Shown: piece by piece, positions 1 through 9,135 of the stretch
Position numbering within the stretch: position 1 is the stretch's first letter
How the letters are laid out: each line of letters starts with the position of its first letter
Source of the DNA: JBGSKY01 sp041740995
GTDB taxonomy: Bacteria > Planctomycetota > Planctomycetia > Pirellulales > Pirellulaceae
Direction of reading: 5' to 3'
Assembly (NCBI GenBank): GCA_041740995.1
Contig: JBGSKY010000152.1
Span: 1-39,208 of the forward strand
DNA: 39,208 bases
Made by a program: the position numbers and the translations under genes
Notes under the pieces: model-generated
The model's database searches: none
The model's input: the letters and a program-made list of their open reading frames with translations, nothing else
Told to the model about the DNA's origin: nothing

Positions 1-698
1 TGCGATTGCACAAACTTCAGCGACTGCACAAACATTCCGCCTGAACCGCAGCACGGGTCGTAGATCTTGCCTTTGTACGGCTCGATCATTTCCGCGATTA
101 GATTTACCACGCACTTGGGCGTGTAGAATTCGCCTCCCAGCTTGCCTTCGGACGCGGCGAATTTTCCCAGGAAGTATTCGTAGACTCGGCCAACGACGTC
201 TTCTTCTTTGTCGGCAACGGTGTCGATGTTGTTGATGGCGTCGATCAAGGCCGACAACTTGCTGCCATCGAGCCCCAGCCGGGAAAAGTAGTTGTCTGGA
301 AGAGCTCCCTTGAGCGACGCGTTGCTCTTTTCGACCTGAGACAACGCCGAGTCGATTTTGATGGCGATGTCGTCCTGTTTAGCGTGCTGCTGAATGTGGC
401 TCCACCGCGATGTCTCGGGCAGATAGAACACATTCTGCATCGTGTAGAACTCCACCATGTCGGTGTAGGCCTGCTTGCCTTCAGCGATCAACGCGGCCTT
501 ACGTTCTTCGAATTTGTCCGAGACGAATTTTAGGAAGATCAGGCTTAGAACGACGTGTTTGTACTCGGAAGATTCCACGCTGCCGCGAAGCCGGTTGGCG
601 GAATCCCAGAGCGATTCTTCGAAGCGACTTTCAACCTTGGCAGTCGCCTTCTTCGGGGTTGCTGAGTCATTCTCAGAAACAGTTTTCTTTTTGGCCAT
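1..698 (-). CDS. hsdM: Type I restriction-modification methylase subunit (HsdM), 5' part only
   Basis: This is the modification subunit of a type I restriction-modification system, which methylates adenine N6 using S-adenosylmethionine. About 232 residues are present and the gene runs off the left edge. It starts at the ATG at 698 with a Lys-rich start (MAKKKTVSEND). Residues about 25-160 form the helical N-terminal HsdM domain, including the stretch EYKHVVLSLIFLKFVSDKF typical of the family. From about residue 195 the N6-methyltransferase domain begins (GGEFYTPKCVV), followed by the SAM-binding motif I as DPCCGSGGMF; the usual form is DPACGTGGMF. The catalytic NPPY motif would lie outside the window. 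No clear Shine-Dalgarno site precedes the start. Specificity (hsdS) and restriction (hsdR) genes are expected to the left but cannot be seen. The family assignment is firm; completeness cannot be judged. Confidence 0.95.
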   Translation of the reverse strand, partial: MAKKKTVSENDSATPKKATAKVESRFEESLWDSANRLRGSVESSEYKHVVLSLIFLKFVSDKFEERKAALIAEGKQAYTDMVEFYTMQNVFYLPETSRWSHIQQHAKQDDIAIKIDSALSQVEKSNASLKGALPDNYFSRLGLDGSKLSALIDAINNIDTVADKEEDVVGRVYEYFLGKFAASEGKLGGEFYTPKCVVNLIAEMIEPYKGKIYDPCCGSGGMFVQSLKFVQS

Positions 699-1280
699 GT
701 ATCGAATGCTTGCAGTAATGTGATTGCGGTGACACGAACCGATTGATGGGGATCGAGGTGCAACGAGAGCGGAAGACTATTTGCGAATGATGATGTTGTG
801 TTCGTCGTCGACACGATTGGTACCGTAGCGTAATCAGACAATCGCCGCGATTTTACGATATGGCGACCAATGAGTGCAGGCCCTGATTCGTTTTCCTGCT
901 CGGTGGACGAAGACAGTTTTCGGCTGCACGGCGCCGTTATAGAAGAGGCCCAATTCGACAACGGATCGACTTGCCCATTTCTGGGAAGTCGTCCGAAGTC
1001 GATTCGTGAACTCTGCTGCCTTGACTTATCGACTCGATTGACCCAGGTACCGAGCAAGTGGTGATAAGGCAATTAGCGTCCGAAAACGCCTTCAAGCATT
1101 CCCGCAAATCCTCGAAATGCAGCAGATGGGCTGGCAAAGTTGGGACAGAATCTCGGACGCGCAGCGGCCTTAACTCGTTCTTTTTCTTGCCGCTTTAGCC
1201 AGTAGGCTTTTTGCTAATTCACAGTCAATATCGAAATGCGAAAAACGGGCTTTTTGTTAGCCTTCAATTGCCCAGCTTGT
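699..1280. other. Intergenic stretch, no gene recognised
   Basis: This stretch lies between the start of hsdM and the end of the RND pump gene. Open frames exist on both strands, but they have no recognisable motif, lack a ribosome-binding site, or overlap hsdM in another frame. A short stem (AGCC/GGCT, loop AGTA) followed by five T lies at about 1197-1212 on the plus strand, and a weak A5/T5 hairpin near 1240-1254. Neither is convincing as a terminator. The hsdM promoter should lie at its left end. Confidence 0.5.
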
Positions 1281-4200
1281 TTAGCTTGCCGAACTTGAAC
1301 TAACGACGATCGAAGTAGTTGCACTTGGTACTTTTTCTTGAACTCTCGACCGCGTTCGAAGTCGATTGAGCAGCAAGCTGACGTCGTCGAGATAGGAATA
1401 AATGACCGGAATTGCAAGCAGAGTGAGTAATAAGGATAGCGTCTGGCCACCAACGGCTAAAACGGCGATGCTCCGCCGTTCTTCTGCACCAGGCCCGGAA
1501 GCGATCAGCAACGGAAGTAGACCTGCGACGAACGAAATTGTGGTCATCAGAATCGGTCGCAAGCGATCGCGATTGGCCTGCAAAATGGCCGCTGTTCGTT
1601 CCATGCCACCGCGGCGAAGGGCGTTGGTATGATCGACCTGTAAAATCGCCGCCTTCTTTACTACACCAAAGAGGACCAGAATTCCGAGCGCGGAATAAAC
1701 GTTCAAGGTCTCGCCGCCCCAATACAAGCTGATCAGACCAAATGGTATCGCCAGTGGCAACGACAACAAAATCGTAATTGGGTGAAACAAGTTCTCAAAC
1801 TGGGCAGCCAACACGATGTACATGAAAATAAACGAAAGCAGAAAGGTCGTATTGAATTCCGACAGTGTGCTTTCTAACTCTCGGCCGCGCCCCATGACTT
1901 TGGTTTCAAACCCGGGCGGCACTCCTAATTTGTCCGCTTCGGCTTGAAGCGCTGAAATTCGATCGGACAATGCATAGCCGGCTTCGACATTTGCGCGGAC
2001 TGCAACCATTCGCTGGCGATCTAAGCGATCGATACGGGCCGCAGCGTTCGAAAAGGAAAATTCGATGACGTTGTCTAGCCTAGTTAGCACAATCGGACTG
2101 GCACTTCCGCCATTCATCGTTGGCGACAGAGCAGCGGAATCAACCCGCGCGGCAGCGGGATTCGCACGAACGAACAATCTTGAAATCGCGTTGCTGTTGC
2201 TGCGATCAAGCCCAACCAATCGCAATTCGACGTCATACGCATCGTCAACGGAATTGTCGCGGTACCGAGAGACTCGATCGTCGCCGCCAACGGCAACGCG
2301 CAGTGTTTCTGCGATTTCCTGCACACTAACTCCAACCGAAGCGGCTCGCTCACGAAGGATTGTTGCGTGCAATTCTGGCTTATCCAAACGCAATGTCGTA
2401 TCCAGATCGACAATCCCCGGTATTGATTCAGCTTCACTCCGCAATTTATCACTGAAGCTTGAGAGGACTGCTAGATTTGGACCCGTGATTGAAAAATCGA
2501 TATCGACATTCGCACCTTGCCGCAATTGAGTCAAATTTCGCACACTCACCCTCAGGCCACTGATGCCTTTCAAACGGTCCCGAAGCTGACCCATCACTTC
2601 TTGCTGCGAAAAGTTATCTTTCCAAGCATCCGATGGCCGACCATTAAGAAGACTGCTCCACAAACGGCCAAAGCTGAATGATCGCGTTTCGGCATCGGTC
2701 AATCGCACGTAGGTTTCACCGCGGTTTACGCCACCAAACCCACGCGTGCCAACCGTGGTCAGAATGTATCGAACTCCTTTGGTATCCAAGATCGCATTTT
2801 CGACCGCTTGCATTGCCTGGTTCATCGCTGTCAAAGTGGTCCCTTCGCCGGCCGAAATGTTCACTTCGAATTCAGCTTCGTCTACGTTTGTTGGTATGTA
2901 ATCTTTTGCCACCCAATCGTAAACGAACCAATTCGAACCAATCACTGCCAAGGCAATTCCTAACGTCACAATCCGGTAACGCATTGCACGACGCAGAATC
3001 CACATATAACCTGCCTCGACCCAGCTGTAAAAGCCTTGACGAGATTTTGCTTTGCCTTCCTTCAGCTTCAATGGCAAAAGCATTTGCGAGCACATCATCG
3101 GCGTCAACGTGAAGCTGATAAACATCGAAATGAGAATAGCAACTGTCGCTGTGACACCAAACTCAAAAAGCAGTCGGCCGGTCACGCTCGATAAGAATGA
3201 TACTGGCAAGAAAACGATGACAAGAGAAATCGTCGTTGCCAAAACAGCCAAACCGATTTCGCGCGTGCCCTCAATCGATGCTTCATAGGGCGACATGCCT
3301 TTTTCTTCGATACAATGAAAGACGTTTTCAAGCACAACGATGGCGTCGTCGATGACCACGCCGACCATCAGAACCAAGGCTAACATGGTGACATTGTTGA
3401 GCGTGAAACCGAACATCTTCATGAATGCAAATGTCGAAATGATCGACGCTGGAATCGCAATCGATGCAATAATTGTTGACCGCCACGATCGCATAAAAAA
3501 GAAGACCGTTAGACATGCGAGAATGGAACCTGAAATCAAGTGAGCTTGAATTTCGTGCAGGGCCGCCAAAATGTATCGCGACTGATCCAAAATGATTGTC
3601 AACTGAACGTCATCAGGCAGCAGCGCTTCGCTTCGTGGCAACCGTTCCTTGATCGCTTCGATGACCGCAACAGTGTTCTCACCACTCTGCCGTTGTACTT
3701 GCAGAACGACCGCGGGCTGTCCATTTAAGCGGGCCAGCGTCCGCACTTCTTTGGTCGCATCAACAACTTGTCCAACATCGCTCAACCGGATCGGGCTGCC
3801 ACCGATGGTATCGATGACTAAATCAGGAAAATCGCGGCTATCTTGCACACGTCCAAGTGTCCGTAACGCTCGTTCACGAAAGCCTTCGTCAACGCGACCA
3901 CCGGGGGTTTCGGCATTCTGTTTTGCAAGCGCATCTCGCACTTGTAAAATTGACATTTCATAGGCCGCCAAGCGCGAAGCATCCACTTGTACCTGAATCG
4001 CTCGTTCGGCCGCTCCGGCGATTGACACCGCGCCGACTCCGTGCGCCGATTCAATGACACCTTTCACACTTCGATCAGCAAAATAATATAGCTCACTGGC
4101 CGTTCGAGGACCGGACACAGCCAGCGTCAAAATCGGAGAGCTCTCGGTATCGGATTTCCGAACCACTGGCGGATCGATGTTTGGTGGCAATTGATTGGTA

Positions 4201-4547
4201 ATACTGGCGACAGAGTCGCGAACATCTTGAATTGCCGCATCGATATCGCGATCAAGACGAAAGGTTAAGATTACAAAAGACGAACCGTCAGAGGATATGC
4301 TTCGCAGTTCATCAATTCCCGCAACCGTTGCGACGGCGTCCTCGATTGGCTGCGTGACCTCTGACTCGACCTCTTCTGAAGCCGCGCCAGGATAGCTGGT
4401 TCGGACAAATACTGTTGGCAGATCAATGTTTGGTAATCGATCGACCCCCAGCGAAGGAAACGCCACTAGTCCAGCGACAACTAATGCAACAATCAGCATC
4501 AAAGCAAAAACGGGACGCTGAACACAAATCCTGGCCAATCCATACAT
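1281..4547 (-). CDS. RND efflux pump inner-membrane protein (AcrB/HAE1 family)
   Basis: This is a proton-driven efflux transporter of the resistance-nodulation-division family. It exports small hydrophobic compounds through a tripartite complex spanning both membranes. At 1088 residues it matches the usual 1020-1100. TM1 is at about residues 10-30. The first porter domain follows, then TM2-6 at about 335-480. TM4 holds the proton-relay pair D400-D401 in VIDDAIVVLENV (AcrB D407/D408). The second porter region fills about 560-860 and TM8-12 about 880-1055. TM10 carries the paired lysines K964-K965 in GVVKKAAIL, the position of the AcrB relay lysine. The C-terminus ends in a Ser/Ala-rich tail. 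The start ATG at 4547 has AAGGTG eight bases upstream. The adaptor gene lies 21 bases upstream on the same strand, so the two should be one operon. No outer-membrane channel gene is adjacent. The substrate cannot be read from sequence. Confidence 0.97.
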   Translation of the reverse strand: MYGLARICVQRPVFALMLIVALVVAGLVAFPSLGVDRLPNIDLPTVFVRTSYPGAASEEVESEVTQPIEDAVATVAGIDELRSISSDGSSFVILTFRLDRDIDAAIQDVRDSVASITNQLPPNIDPPVVRKSDTESSPILTLAVSGPRTASELYYFADRSVKGVIESAHGVGAVSIAGAAERAIQVQVDASRLAAYEMSILQVRDALAKQNAETPGGRVDEGFRERALRTLGRVQDSRDFPDLVIDTIGGSPIRLSDVGQVVDATKEVRTLARLNGQPAVVLQVQRQSGENTVAVIEAIKERLPRSEALLPDDVQLTIILDQSRYILAALHEIQAHLISGSILACLTVFFFMRSWRSTIIASIAIPASIISTFAFMKMFGFTLNNVTMLALVLMVGVVIDDAIVVLENVFHCIEEKGMSPYEASIEGTREIGLAVLATTISLVIVFLPVSFLSSVTGRLLFEFGVTATVAILISMFISFTLTPMMCSQMLLPLKLKEGKAKSRQGFYSWVEAGYMWILRRAMRYRIVTLGIALAVIGSNWFVYDWVAKDYIPTNVDEAEFEVNISAGEGTTLTAMNQAMQAVENAILDTKGVRYILTTVGTRGFGGVNRGETYVRLTDAETRSFSFGRLWSSLLNGRPSDAWKDNFSQQEVMGQLRDRLKGISGLRVSVRNLTQLRQGANVDIDFSITGPNLAVLSSFSDKLRSEAESIPGIVDLDTTLRLDKPELHATILRERAASVGVSVQEIAETLRVAVGGDDRVSRYRDNSVDDAYDVELRLVGLDRSNSNAISRLFVRANPAAARVDSAALSPTMNGGSASPIVLTRLDNVIEFSFSNAAARIDRLDRQRMVAVRANVEAGYALSDRISALQAEADKLGVPPGFETKVMGRGRELESTLSEFNTTFLLSFIFMYIVLAAQFENLFHPITILLSLPLAIPFGLISLYWGGETLNVYSALGILVLFGVVKKAAILQVDHTNALRRGGMERTAAILQANRDRLRPILMTTISFVAGLLPLLIASGPGAEERRSIAVLAVGGQTLSLLLTLLAIPVIYSYLDDVSLLLNRLRTRSRVQEKVPSATTSIVVSSSSAS

Positions 4548-4568
4548 GCGCGAAACACCTTCAACCGA

Positions 4569-5960
4569 TTAGTGAATGACAGTTTTTGAAGCCGTAGGAA
4601 CGTCTGTCTTGACCTGTCCTTCATCTTGCCCTGGACCTGTTTCAGCCATAGCTTGTTTTGGCTGCGACACTTTGGTAGGCGGACTTACAGACTGCGGCGG
4701 TTCCTTCGCGACTACCTTAGCAATCCGACCACGGGCGGCTTCTTTGATGACAACGTCACCTTCGGAAAGTCCTTTAAGAATCTCAGAAGCTTCTTCGGTA
4801 CGACGCCCAACTTGCACTACTTTTTCGCGCGCAACGCCTTCAGAAACCAGCCAAACTTTGTCGATCCCAGCAAATCGAAAGAGAGCGCCATTGGGTAGAA
4901 CAAGCGACTGCGCTTGAGAATCGATGAAGACTTCGGATTCAGCGAAAACGCCAGGACGAATCGTTTCGTTGGCGTTATCGACGATCGCTTCAAATAACAA
5001 CGAACGGTTCTGGCGATCGAGCATCGGAGCGATTCTGGTAATCGTAGTTGTTTGCGGTTCAAGCTGACCGCTGGGAGTGACCACCAATTCCTGACCTTGA
5101 TGCAGTTGATTGGCGAATCGTTCGGGGACTGATGACCGGTAGCGAAGTTGTTTCGTCACAGCAATTGTAAACATCGGGTTACCGGAAGAGACATAGTTCC
5201 CCATCGCGACATTCCGTGTTTGAATTCGGCCTTCGATAGGCGCAAATACAATGGTGTTGGAGAGTTTCTCTTCCGCGATTAAGACTTCGGCGGCTTGCAA
5301 CTGGATCGTAGCAATCTTTTCGCGAACCGCATTGAGGGCTGATGAGTAACGTGCCTCCGCAACGCGTTCGGCGGCAATGGCGCCTTCCAAATCGGTTGCT
5401 ACGACCGCATTCTGTTTGGCGAGTTGCTCCAATCGTTTGACTTGTTGCAAAGACTCATCCCACATCGCCTTGGCTTCACGGCTTGGTGGTGCATTGAGCG
5501 GGTCCAGCGATTCGACGCTGTCGCCCGGACGCAACCCGACGGCTGATTGAGCTTGCTGCAATCGTGCTTTCGATTGTTGGAGCAACAGTTCGTAGTCAGT
5601 GGACTTTATTTCGGCCAGCGGTTCGCCCTTTTGAACTTCGTCGCCGATATCGACCAGCAACTTAATGACGCGCCCACTAATCTCGCTCGAAACGGTGGTC
5701 ACTTGATCGGCCTCAAGCGAGCCTTGCGATCGGATAACTTTGGGCCAGGGTCGCATACTGACCGCTAAAGTTTCGACCTTGATTGTGTCCAATGAATCAA
5801 GGTCGATCGCATCGCTTACGTCACTTGGTTTGGGAACAGAAGTAAAACGCTCGTCGGCTGGTTCCGAACAACCAAACAATGAAGCGACGAGGATTATTCC
5901 GAGCAAGTCCAGGCGGGTGCCGAAAATGAGCCGGCTTACTTTTAGATCAGCTTTCGCCAT
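4569..5960 (-). CDS. Periplasmic adaptor (membrane fusion) lipoprotein of the RND pump
   Basis: This adaptor links the RND pump to an outer-membrane channel. At 463 residues it is somewhat longer than AcrA. It begins with a lipoprotein signal peptide (hydrophobic LLGIILVASLF followed by GC, lipobox Cys near residue 31). The first half of a lipoyl/beta-barrel hybrid domain follows (SEISGRVIKLLVDIGDEV, about residues 90-110). A helical hairpin occupies about 125-235, then the second lipoyl half (VFAPIEGRIQTRNVAMG). A beta-barrel and a membrane-proximal domain end near residue 420. The last 40 residues are Pro/Gln/Thr-rich and probably disordered. It is the first gene of the two-gene operon, with the pump starting 21 bases after its stop. 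The start ATG at 5960 is the only one placed to give the signal peptide. Assignment to the HlyD/AcrA family is secure; the pump's substrate is unknown. Confidence 0.95.
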   Translation of the reverse strand: MAKADLKVSRLIFGTRLDLLGIILVASLFGCSEPADERFTSVPKPSDVSDAIDLDSLDTIKVETLAVSMRPWPKVIRSQGSLEADQVTTVSSEISGRVIKLLVDIGDEVQKGEPLAEIKSTDYELLLQQSKARLQQAQSAVGLRPGDSVESLDPLNAPPSREAKAMWDESLQQVKRLEQLAKQNAVVATDLEGAIAAERVAEARYSSALNAVREKIATIQLQAAEVLIAEEKLSNTIVFAPIEGRIQTRNVAMGNYVSSGNPMFTIAVTKQLRYRSSVPERFANQLHQGQELVVTPSGQLEPQTTTITRIAPMLDRQNRSLLFEAIVDNANETIRPGVFAESEVFIDSQAQSLVLPNGALFRFAGIDKVWLVSEGVAREKVVQVGRRTEEASEILKGLSEGDVVIKEAARGRIAKVVAKEPPQSVSPPTKVSQPKQAMAETGPGQDEGQVKTDVPTASKTVIH

Positions 5961-6258
5961 AACGATTTCAGTGGTGGGAGATAGACGTCAGGTGGGAGCC
6001 CCATTTTGATCAGGACCACTGTAAATTGCCAGAGGTTGCTTGCAACTTGTGCTTAACTCGTCTTATCGAAAAGTGTTTTGGCAGAACGTTTGCAGGGGCT
6101 TAATCGTAACACGTGTTTCGGGAACCCATTTCGAAGCCATAAGTTTCGTGCTCAAAGAAGAAAACTTTCGTACCGATCCAAATGCTCATATGATTTTGAG
6201 GTGAAATAGCTGGAAATTTTCCGCGGTTGTCTGAAGGTTGAGTAGCAGGGCAGGATTG

Positions 6259-6282
6259 ACCAAACTTGATTTGGCGTTTGGT
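6259..6282. promoter_or_regulatory. Inverted repeat ACCAAAC-N10-GTTTGGT, possible operator
   Basis: Perfect 7-base arms at 6259-6265 and 6276-6282 sit in the divergent region upstream of the RND adaptor gene. The same arms recur at 6389-6417. A transcription-factor site is an inference from position and repetition only; no regulator gene is adjacent. Confidence 0.35.
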
Positions 6283-6388
6283 TGACTTCGCGATCGCAGA
6301 GCTAATGCGATTCAAATCGATCACGAATTGCTGTATCGCACGTTAATTTTTGTCGAGATGGTTGCGGAGTTTGTTGCCGTCCCATAAA

Positions 6389-6417
6389 ACCAAACGTAGA
6401 TTTTAAGTTTGTTTGGT
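6389..6417. promoter_or_regulatory. Second inverted repeat ACCAAAC-N15-GTTTGGT
   Basis: The same heptamer arms appear at 6389-6395 and 6411-6417, with a longer spacer. The right arm with its following bases (GTTTGGTGAC) also forms a direct repeat with 6276-6286 (GTTTGGTTGAC). It lies about 125 bases upstream of the YceI start. Confidence 0.35.
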
Positions 6418-6542
6418 GACCTTCGGCTGGCAGTTGTTTCCACAGCTGAGAAGCCATTTACCTTCAGCATCCGTCGTTGGTTCACTGACTGTTTTGGCGT
6501 ACGATTTTCGAGAGTTGGTTCGAGTATTTCAAAGGTTTAAAA

Positions 6543-7097
6543 ATGAAGTTATCACGTTTACTGTTAGTTTGCTCGCTTATCGTTGGTCTTTCGACCGTGT
6601 CATACGCCGAAAAGGTGAAGACTGAAGCGTTGAAAGACAAATCCAAAATTGAATTTGTCGGTAAGAAATCTGATGGCCAGCATACCGGCGGATTCAAAGA
6701 CTTCGCCGCTGTCGCAATGGTCGATGAAGAGAACCCATCAGAGAGTACGCTAAGCATCACGATCGATACTGAATCGCTTTTTTCAGACGATCCAAAGCTG
6801 ACCTCTCACCTTAAAAATCCTGATTTCTTTGACGTTCGAAAATATCCGAAGATCGAGTTCACGAGCTCGAAAGTTGACCATTCCGAAGAAGGCAAAGTAA
6901 AAATCACTGGTAAACTAAAGATGCTCGGCAAAGAGAATGACGTTGAAGTACCAGCCGAAGCGACCGTCGAAGAAAAGGATATGACGCTTGTTGCCAAGTT
7001 CAAGATCGACCGTACCAAATGGGGTATGAGCTATGGTGTTGGAAAAATTGACAACGACGTAGAAATCGTTGCTACGCTGCATTTCGGAAAAAAATAG
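6543..7097 (+). CDS. Secreted YceI-like lipocalin-fold protein
   Basis: This is a 184-residue YceI family protein. The family forms an extended lipocalin-like beta barrel that binds polyisoprenoid or fatty-amide ligands in the periplasm. A clear Sec signal peptide covers residues 1-22 (basic MKLSR, hydrophobic core, cleavage after SYA). Family signatures follow in order: SKIEFVGKKSDGQHTGGF near the N-terminus, the STLSITIDTESLFSD strand, HLKNPDFFDVRKYPKIEFTS, then GKLKMLGKENDVEVP, and FKIDRTKWGMSYG near the C-terminus. The start ATG follows AAAGG in a tight ribosome-binding site. The gene stands alone on the plus strand, divergent from the RND operon. The family is firm. The ligand is not predictable, and the common labels of polyisoprenoid-binding or acid-induced protein come from other bacteria. 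Confidence 0.93.
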   Translation: MKLSRLLLVCSLIVGLSTVSYAEKVKTEALKDKSKIEFVGKKSDGQHTGGFKDFAAVAMVDEENPSESTLSITIDTESLFSDDPKLTSHLKNPDFFDVRKYPKIEFTSSKVDHSEEGKVKITGKLKMLGKENDVEVPAEATVEEKDMTLVAKFKIDRTKWGMSYGVGKIDNDVEIVATLHFGKK

Positions 7098-7189
7098 TCG
7101 GCGGTTGACCGCGCAATATTTAGCTGGTCGATAATTTCACTAAAGCAAATTCAAATTTAGCGGACTTGGCACATAACGCCGGGCCGCTA

Positions 7190-7213
7190 TTCGCGAGTCG
7201 CTCTCGAATTTTG
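7190..7213 (+). terminator. Possible hairpin terminator after the YceI gene
   Basis: The arms TTCG-C-GAG and CTC-T-CGAA form a seven-pair stem with one mismatch and a three-base loop, followed by TTTTG. It lies about 90 bases after the YceI stop. The T-tract is short, so this is only a candidate. Confidence 0.25.
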
Positions 7214-7352
7214 CAGCTTGATCTTCATGTCGCCAGGACCGGTCCTAGGAAATTAACGTGGGCCAAGAACCCGTCGCTGCTTATATGAAGCACGCTGCGG
7301 CGTGACAATAACTTGTGCTATTATTTTTTGGTCTGTCGCTGTTGGACCAATT

Positions 7353-8126
7353 TTATCGAGACGCAGGTTGCTTGAAAAAAGTGGTCGCATCGACCGGCTT
7401 AAATTGGACAAGCATCACTCCGACATTCTGCAGTTTCGCTTCATCATCTTGGCTCAAACGCCAAATTGGAGAAGTAATTGCGTAGACCGAGTTCTTGTGA
7501 ATCGACCGAGTAATCCGCTTTGGAATTGCGTTGTTCGAAGCGACCACTTGATTGAGCCGAAGTCGCAAATACGGTGGCAGACTTGGAGGATAAACCCCGT
7601 TCAACCTTGCCGACCAATCCGCAAATGCGGCGTACTGGATTGCAAATTGTGGCGAGGGTGTTTCAACAATTGTGCAAGAATAAGTCAGCTCATCATTGCC
7701 TAATGTAAGTAGCTTTCCGTCTTTTGTATCGGACCATTGCTCCTTCGAAATTTTGGTCATTGAAATCGGTGCTTGCTCAATCGCACTATCAATTTCGCGT
7801 TGAAGCACATCAAATTCGACCACTGCCCGTGTTTGAAGGATTGGATTGAGCAAGATGATTCGGCCTCTCGCTGGATCGATGACGGTCACGATCCCATTTT
7901 CGTCGCTTCCAAAATCGTAGAACACGCCCTCGCGAAATAGCGTCAGCGTTTGTTTCACCGGCGGGTCTTTTAGATCGACATACACGTCTGTATCAACCCG
8001 GAAGGCAGGCAAGCCGTTTTCTTGTGCAGTCAGCTCATAGGAAAAAAACCCGCATGTCAGTAGTGCCAAAGACATGACTGAACGACGGCCGAGCTGAGCG
8101 AAATATGACGAATTCTGAGCGAACAT
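7353..8126 (-). CDS. Secreted protein of unknown function, downstream of OmpA-type lipoprotein
   Basis: I do not recognise a named family. The protein has 257 residues if started at the ATG at 8126, which I prefer because it gives a signal peptide: RR at about 14-15, hydrophobic core MSLALLTCGFFSYEL, likely cleavage after LTAQ. The open frame extends upstream into the OmpA-like gene, but that part looks like a shadow. The mature part has a beta-rich beginning (ENGLPAFRVDTDVYVDLKD), a repeated theme of quantities stored as defaults, and a helical segment EFDVLQREIDSAIEQ. No catalytic motif, repeat or membrane helix is visible after the signal. It starts 13 bases after the stop of the OmpA-domain gene, so co-transcription is likely and an envelope role is plausible. 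Conservation in other planctomycetes is expected but was not tested. Confidence 0.75.
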   Translation of the reverse strand: MFAQNSSYFAQLGRRSVMSLALLTCGFFSYELTAQENGLPAFRVDTDVYVDLKDPPVKQTLTLFREGVFYDFGSDENGIVTVIDPARGRIILLNPILQTRAVVEFDVLQREIDSAIEQAPISMTKISKEQWSDTKDGKLLTLGNDELTYSCTIVETPSPQFAIQYAAFADWSARLNGVYPPSLPPYLRLRLNQVVASNNAIPKRITRSIHKNSVYAITSPIWRLSQDDEAKLQNVGVMLVQFKPVDATTFFKQPASR

Positions 8127-8139
8127 ATATTCGAAAACT

Positions 8140-9135
8140 TTATATGGAATCGGGATAGACGACGAATTCGATGCGACGATTTTGTGCGCGGCCGGCTGCC
8201 GATTGATTGTCAGCGACCGGATGGTTGGGACCATGAGCGATGGAAAATAGTTGTGTATTGGCGAATTGGCCACGGGATTGCATGTAGTCAATTACAGAAA
8301 CGGCTTGCAAGGCGGCGAGCTGTTGCAGACTGTTAGCAACGCTGCTGGGTGCTGGCCCGGCGTCGGTGTGTGCTTCAACGCCAATCCGATTTCTTGAAGC
8401 GTTCAGCGCCAGACTGGCAGCGATTCGGTCGAGTATTGCGCGTGCCGCTGGAGACAGTTGAGGTGTATTTTGGACGAACATTTGATCGCTTGGAACAGCG
8501 ATTCGAATCACTCTGCCATCTACGATTGCCGGAAAGCCGCTAGTTGAAAGTGCATCAGCCGTTTTTTGCAGTGAGTTATTGGCTACTAAAGTTGCCCCGC
8601 CACGATTGCGAATTGATGCTTGCAAGCCACTTGCTTCCGAGCGCGCGGCAAAGACTTCTTGTTGCGTCTGAAGACTGGCAAGTTGAGCTTGCTGCAATTG
8701 CCGAGCAGCATCTTGCAGTTGAGTTTGTAAGAGATCAGATCGCTCGCGCTGAAGATCGGTCTGCTGTTGGGCCTGCGCGAGCTGCGTTGTCAACTGTCGA
8801 TTATTCTCGTCCAGCAATCTAGCTCGACGTTCCATTTCTTGGTACTGCGCGGTGGCGGCCGCGTTTGACTGCGCGTTCAACAGAGGTGGGTTAGCTGCGG
8901 CTGCACCGGCCCCGCCGTCGCTAGCCAATGGATTTTGCCACAACGCAGAATTCAGACCGCTTGGACCCGACGGATTGTATGGTGCATAACCACCAGGTTG
9001 AGTCGCGAGATAGGAGTTCGAACGATTGCAGCCGGTAATGCTAATCCACAGCACTACGACGCTCATAGCCAACGAATTGAAACGATTGCCCCAGCAGGCA
9101 TTCTTCGTTCGAGGTCTATGGCATTCGAAATTCAT
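8140..9135 (-). CDS. OmpA-domain lipoprotein with coiled coil
   Basis: This is a 331-residue envelope protein that probably tethers a membrane to peptidoglycan. The N-terminus is a lipoprotein signal (hydrophobic LAMSVVVLWIS then ITGC, Cys near residue 36). A Pro/Gly/Ala/Asn-rich linker follows to about residue 95. A long Gln/Leu-rich heptad region (about 95-175) is a strong coiled coil. The C-terminal OmpA/MotB domain (about 215-328) shows IGVEAHTDAG near the start and GRAQNRRIEFVVY at the end, the Asp and Arg positions that contact diaminopimelate in the family. The layout resembles Pal or Lpp-OmpA hybrids, although the long coiled coil makes it unlike simple Pal. It is the first gene of a pair with the secreted protein downstream. 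The start ATG at 9135 lacks a strong ribosome-binding site, and an internal Met (about residue 24) is an alternative. Confidence 0.9.
   Translation of the reverse strand: MNFECHRPRTKNACWGNRFNSLAMSVVVLWISITGCNRSNSYLATQPGGYAPYNPSGPSGLNSALWQNPLASDGGAGAAAANPPLLNAQSNAAATAQYQEMERRARLLDENNRQLTTQLAQAQQQTDLQRERSDLLQTQLQDAARQLQQAQLASLQTQQEVFAARSEASGLQASIRNRGGATLVANNSLQKTADALSTSGFPAIVDGRVIRIAVPSDQMFVQNTPQLSPAARAILDRIAASLALNASRNRIGVEAHTDAGPAPSSVANSLQQLAALQAVSVIDYMQSRGQFANTQLFSIAHGPNHPVADNQSAAGRAQNRRIEFVVYPDSI

Larger units (their letters stand above)
5961..6542. other. Divergent intergenic region between the RND operon and the YceI gene
   Basis: About 580 bases separate the two divergent starts, so promoters for both should lie here. 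No credible ORF was found; a 74-codon minus-strand frame at 6100-6324 has no recognisable features. The notable content is two inverted repeats with the same seven-base arms, annotated separately. Confidence 0.5.

Noticed and set aside
545..1072. A 175-codon minus-strand open frame
   Set aside because: Its 3' part overlaps hsdM in another frame, its composition is unlike a real protein, and no motif or ribosome-binding site is seen.
7235..7246. A 12-base palindrome AGGACCGGTCCT
   Set aside because: A single short palindrome in an intergenic region; no repeat or regulator link, so not reported as a site.
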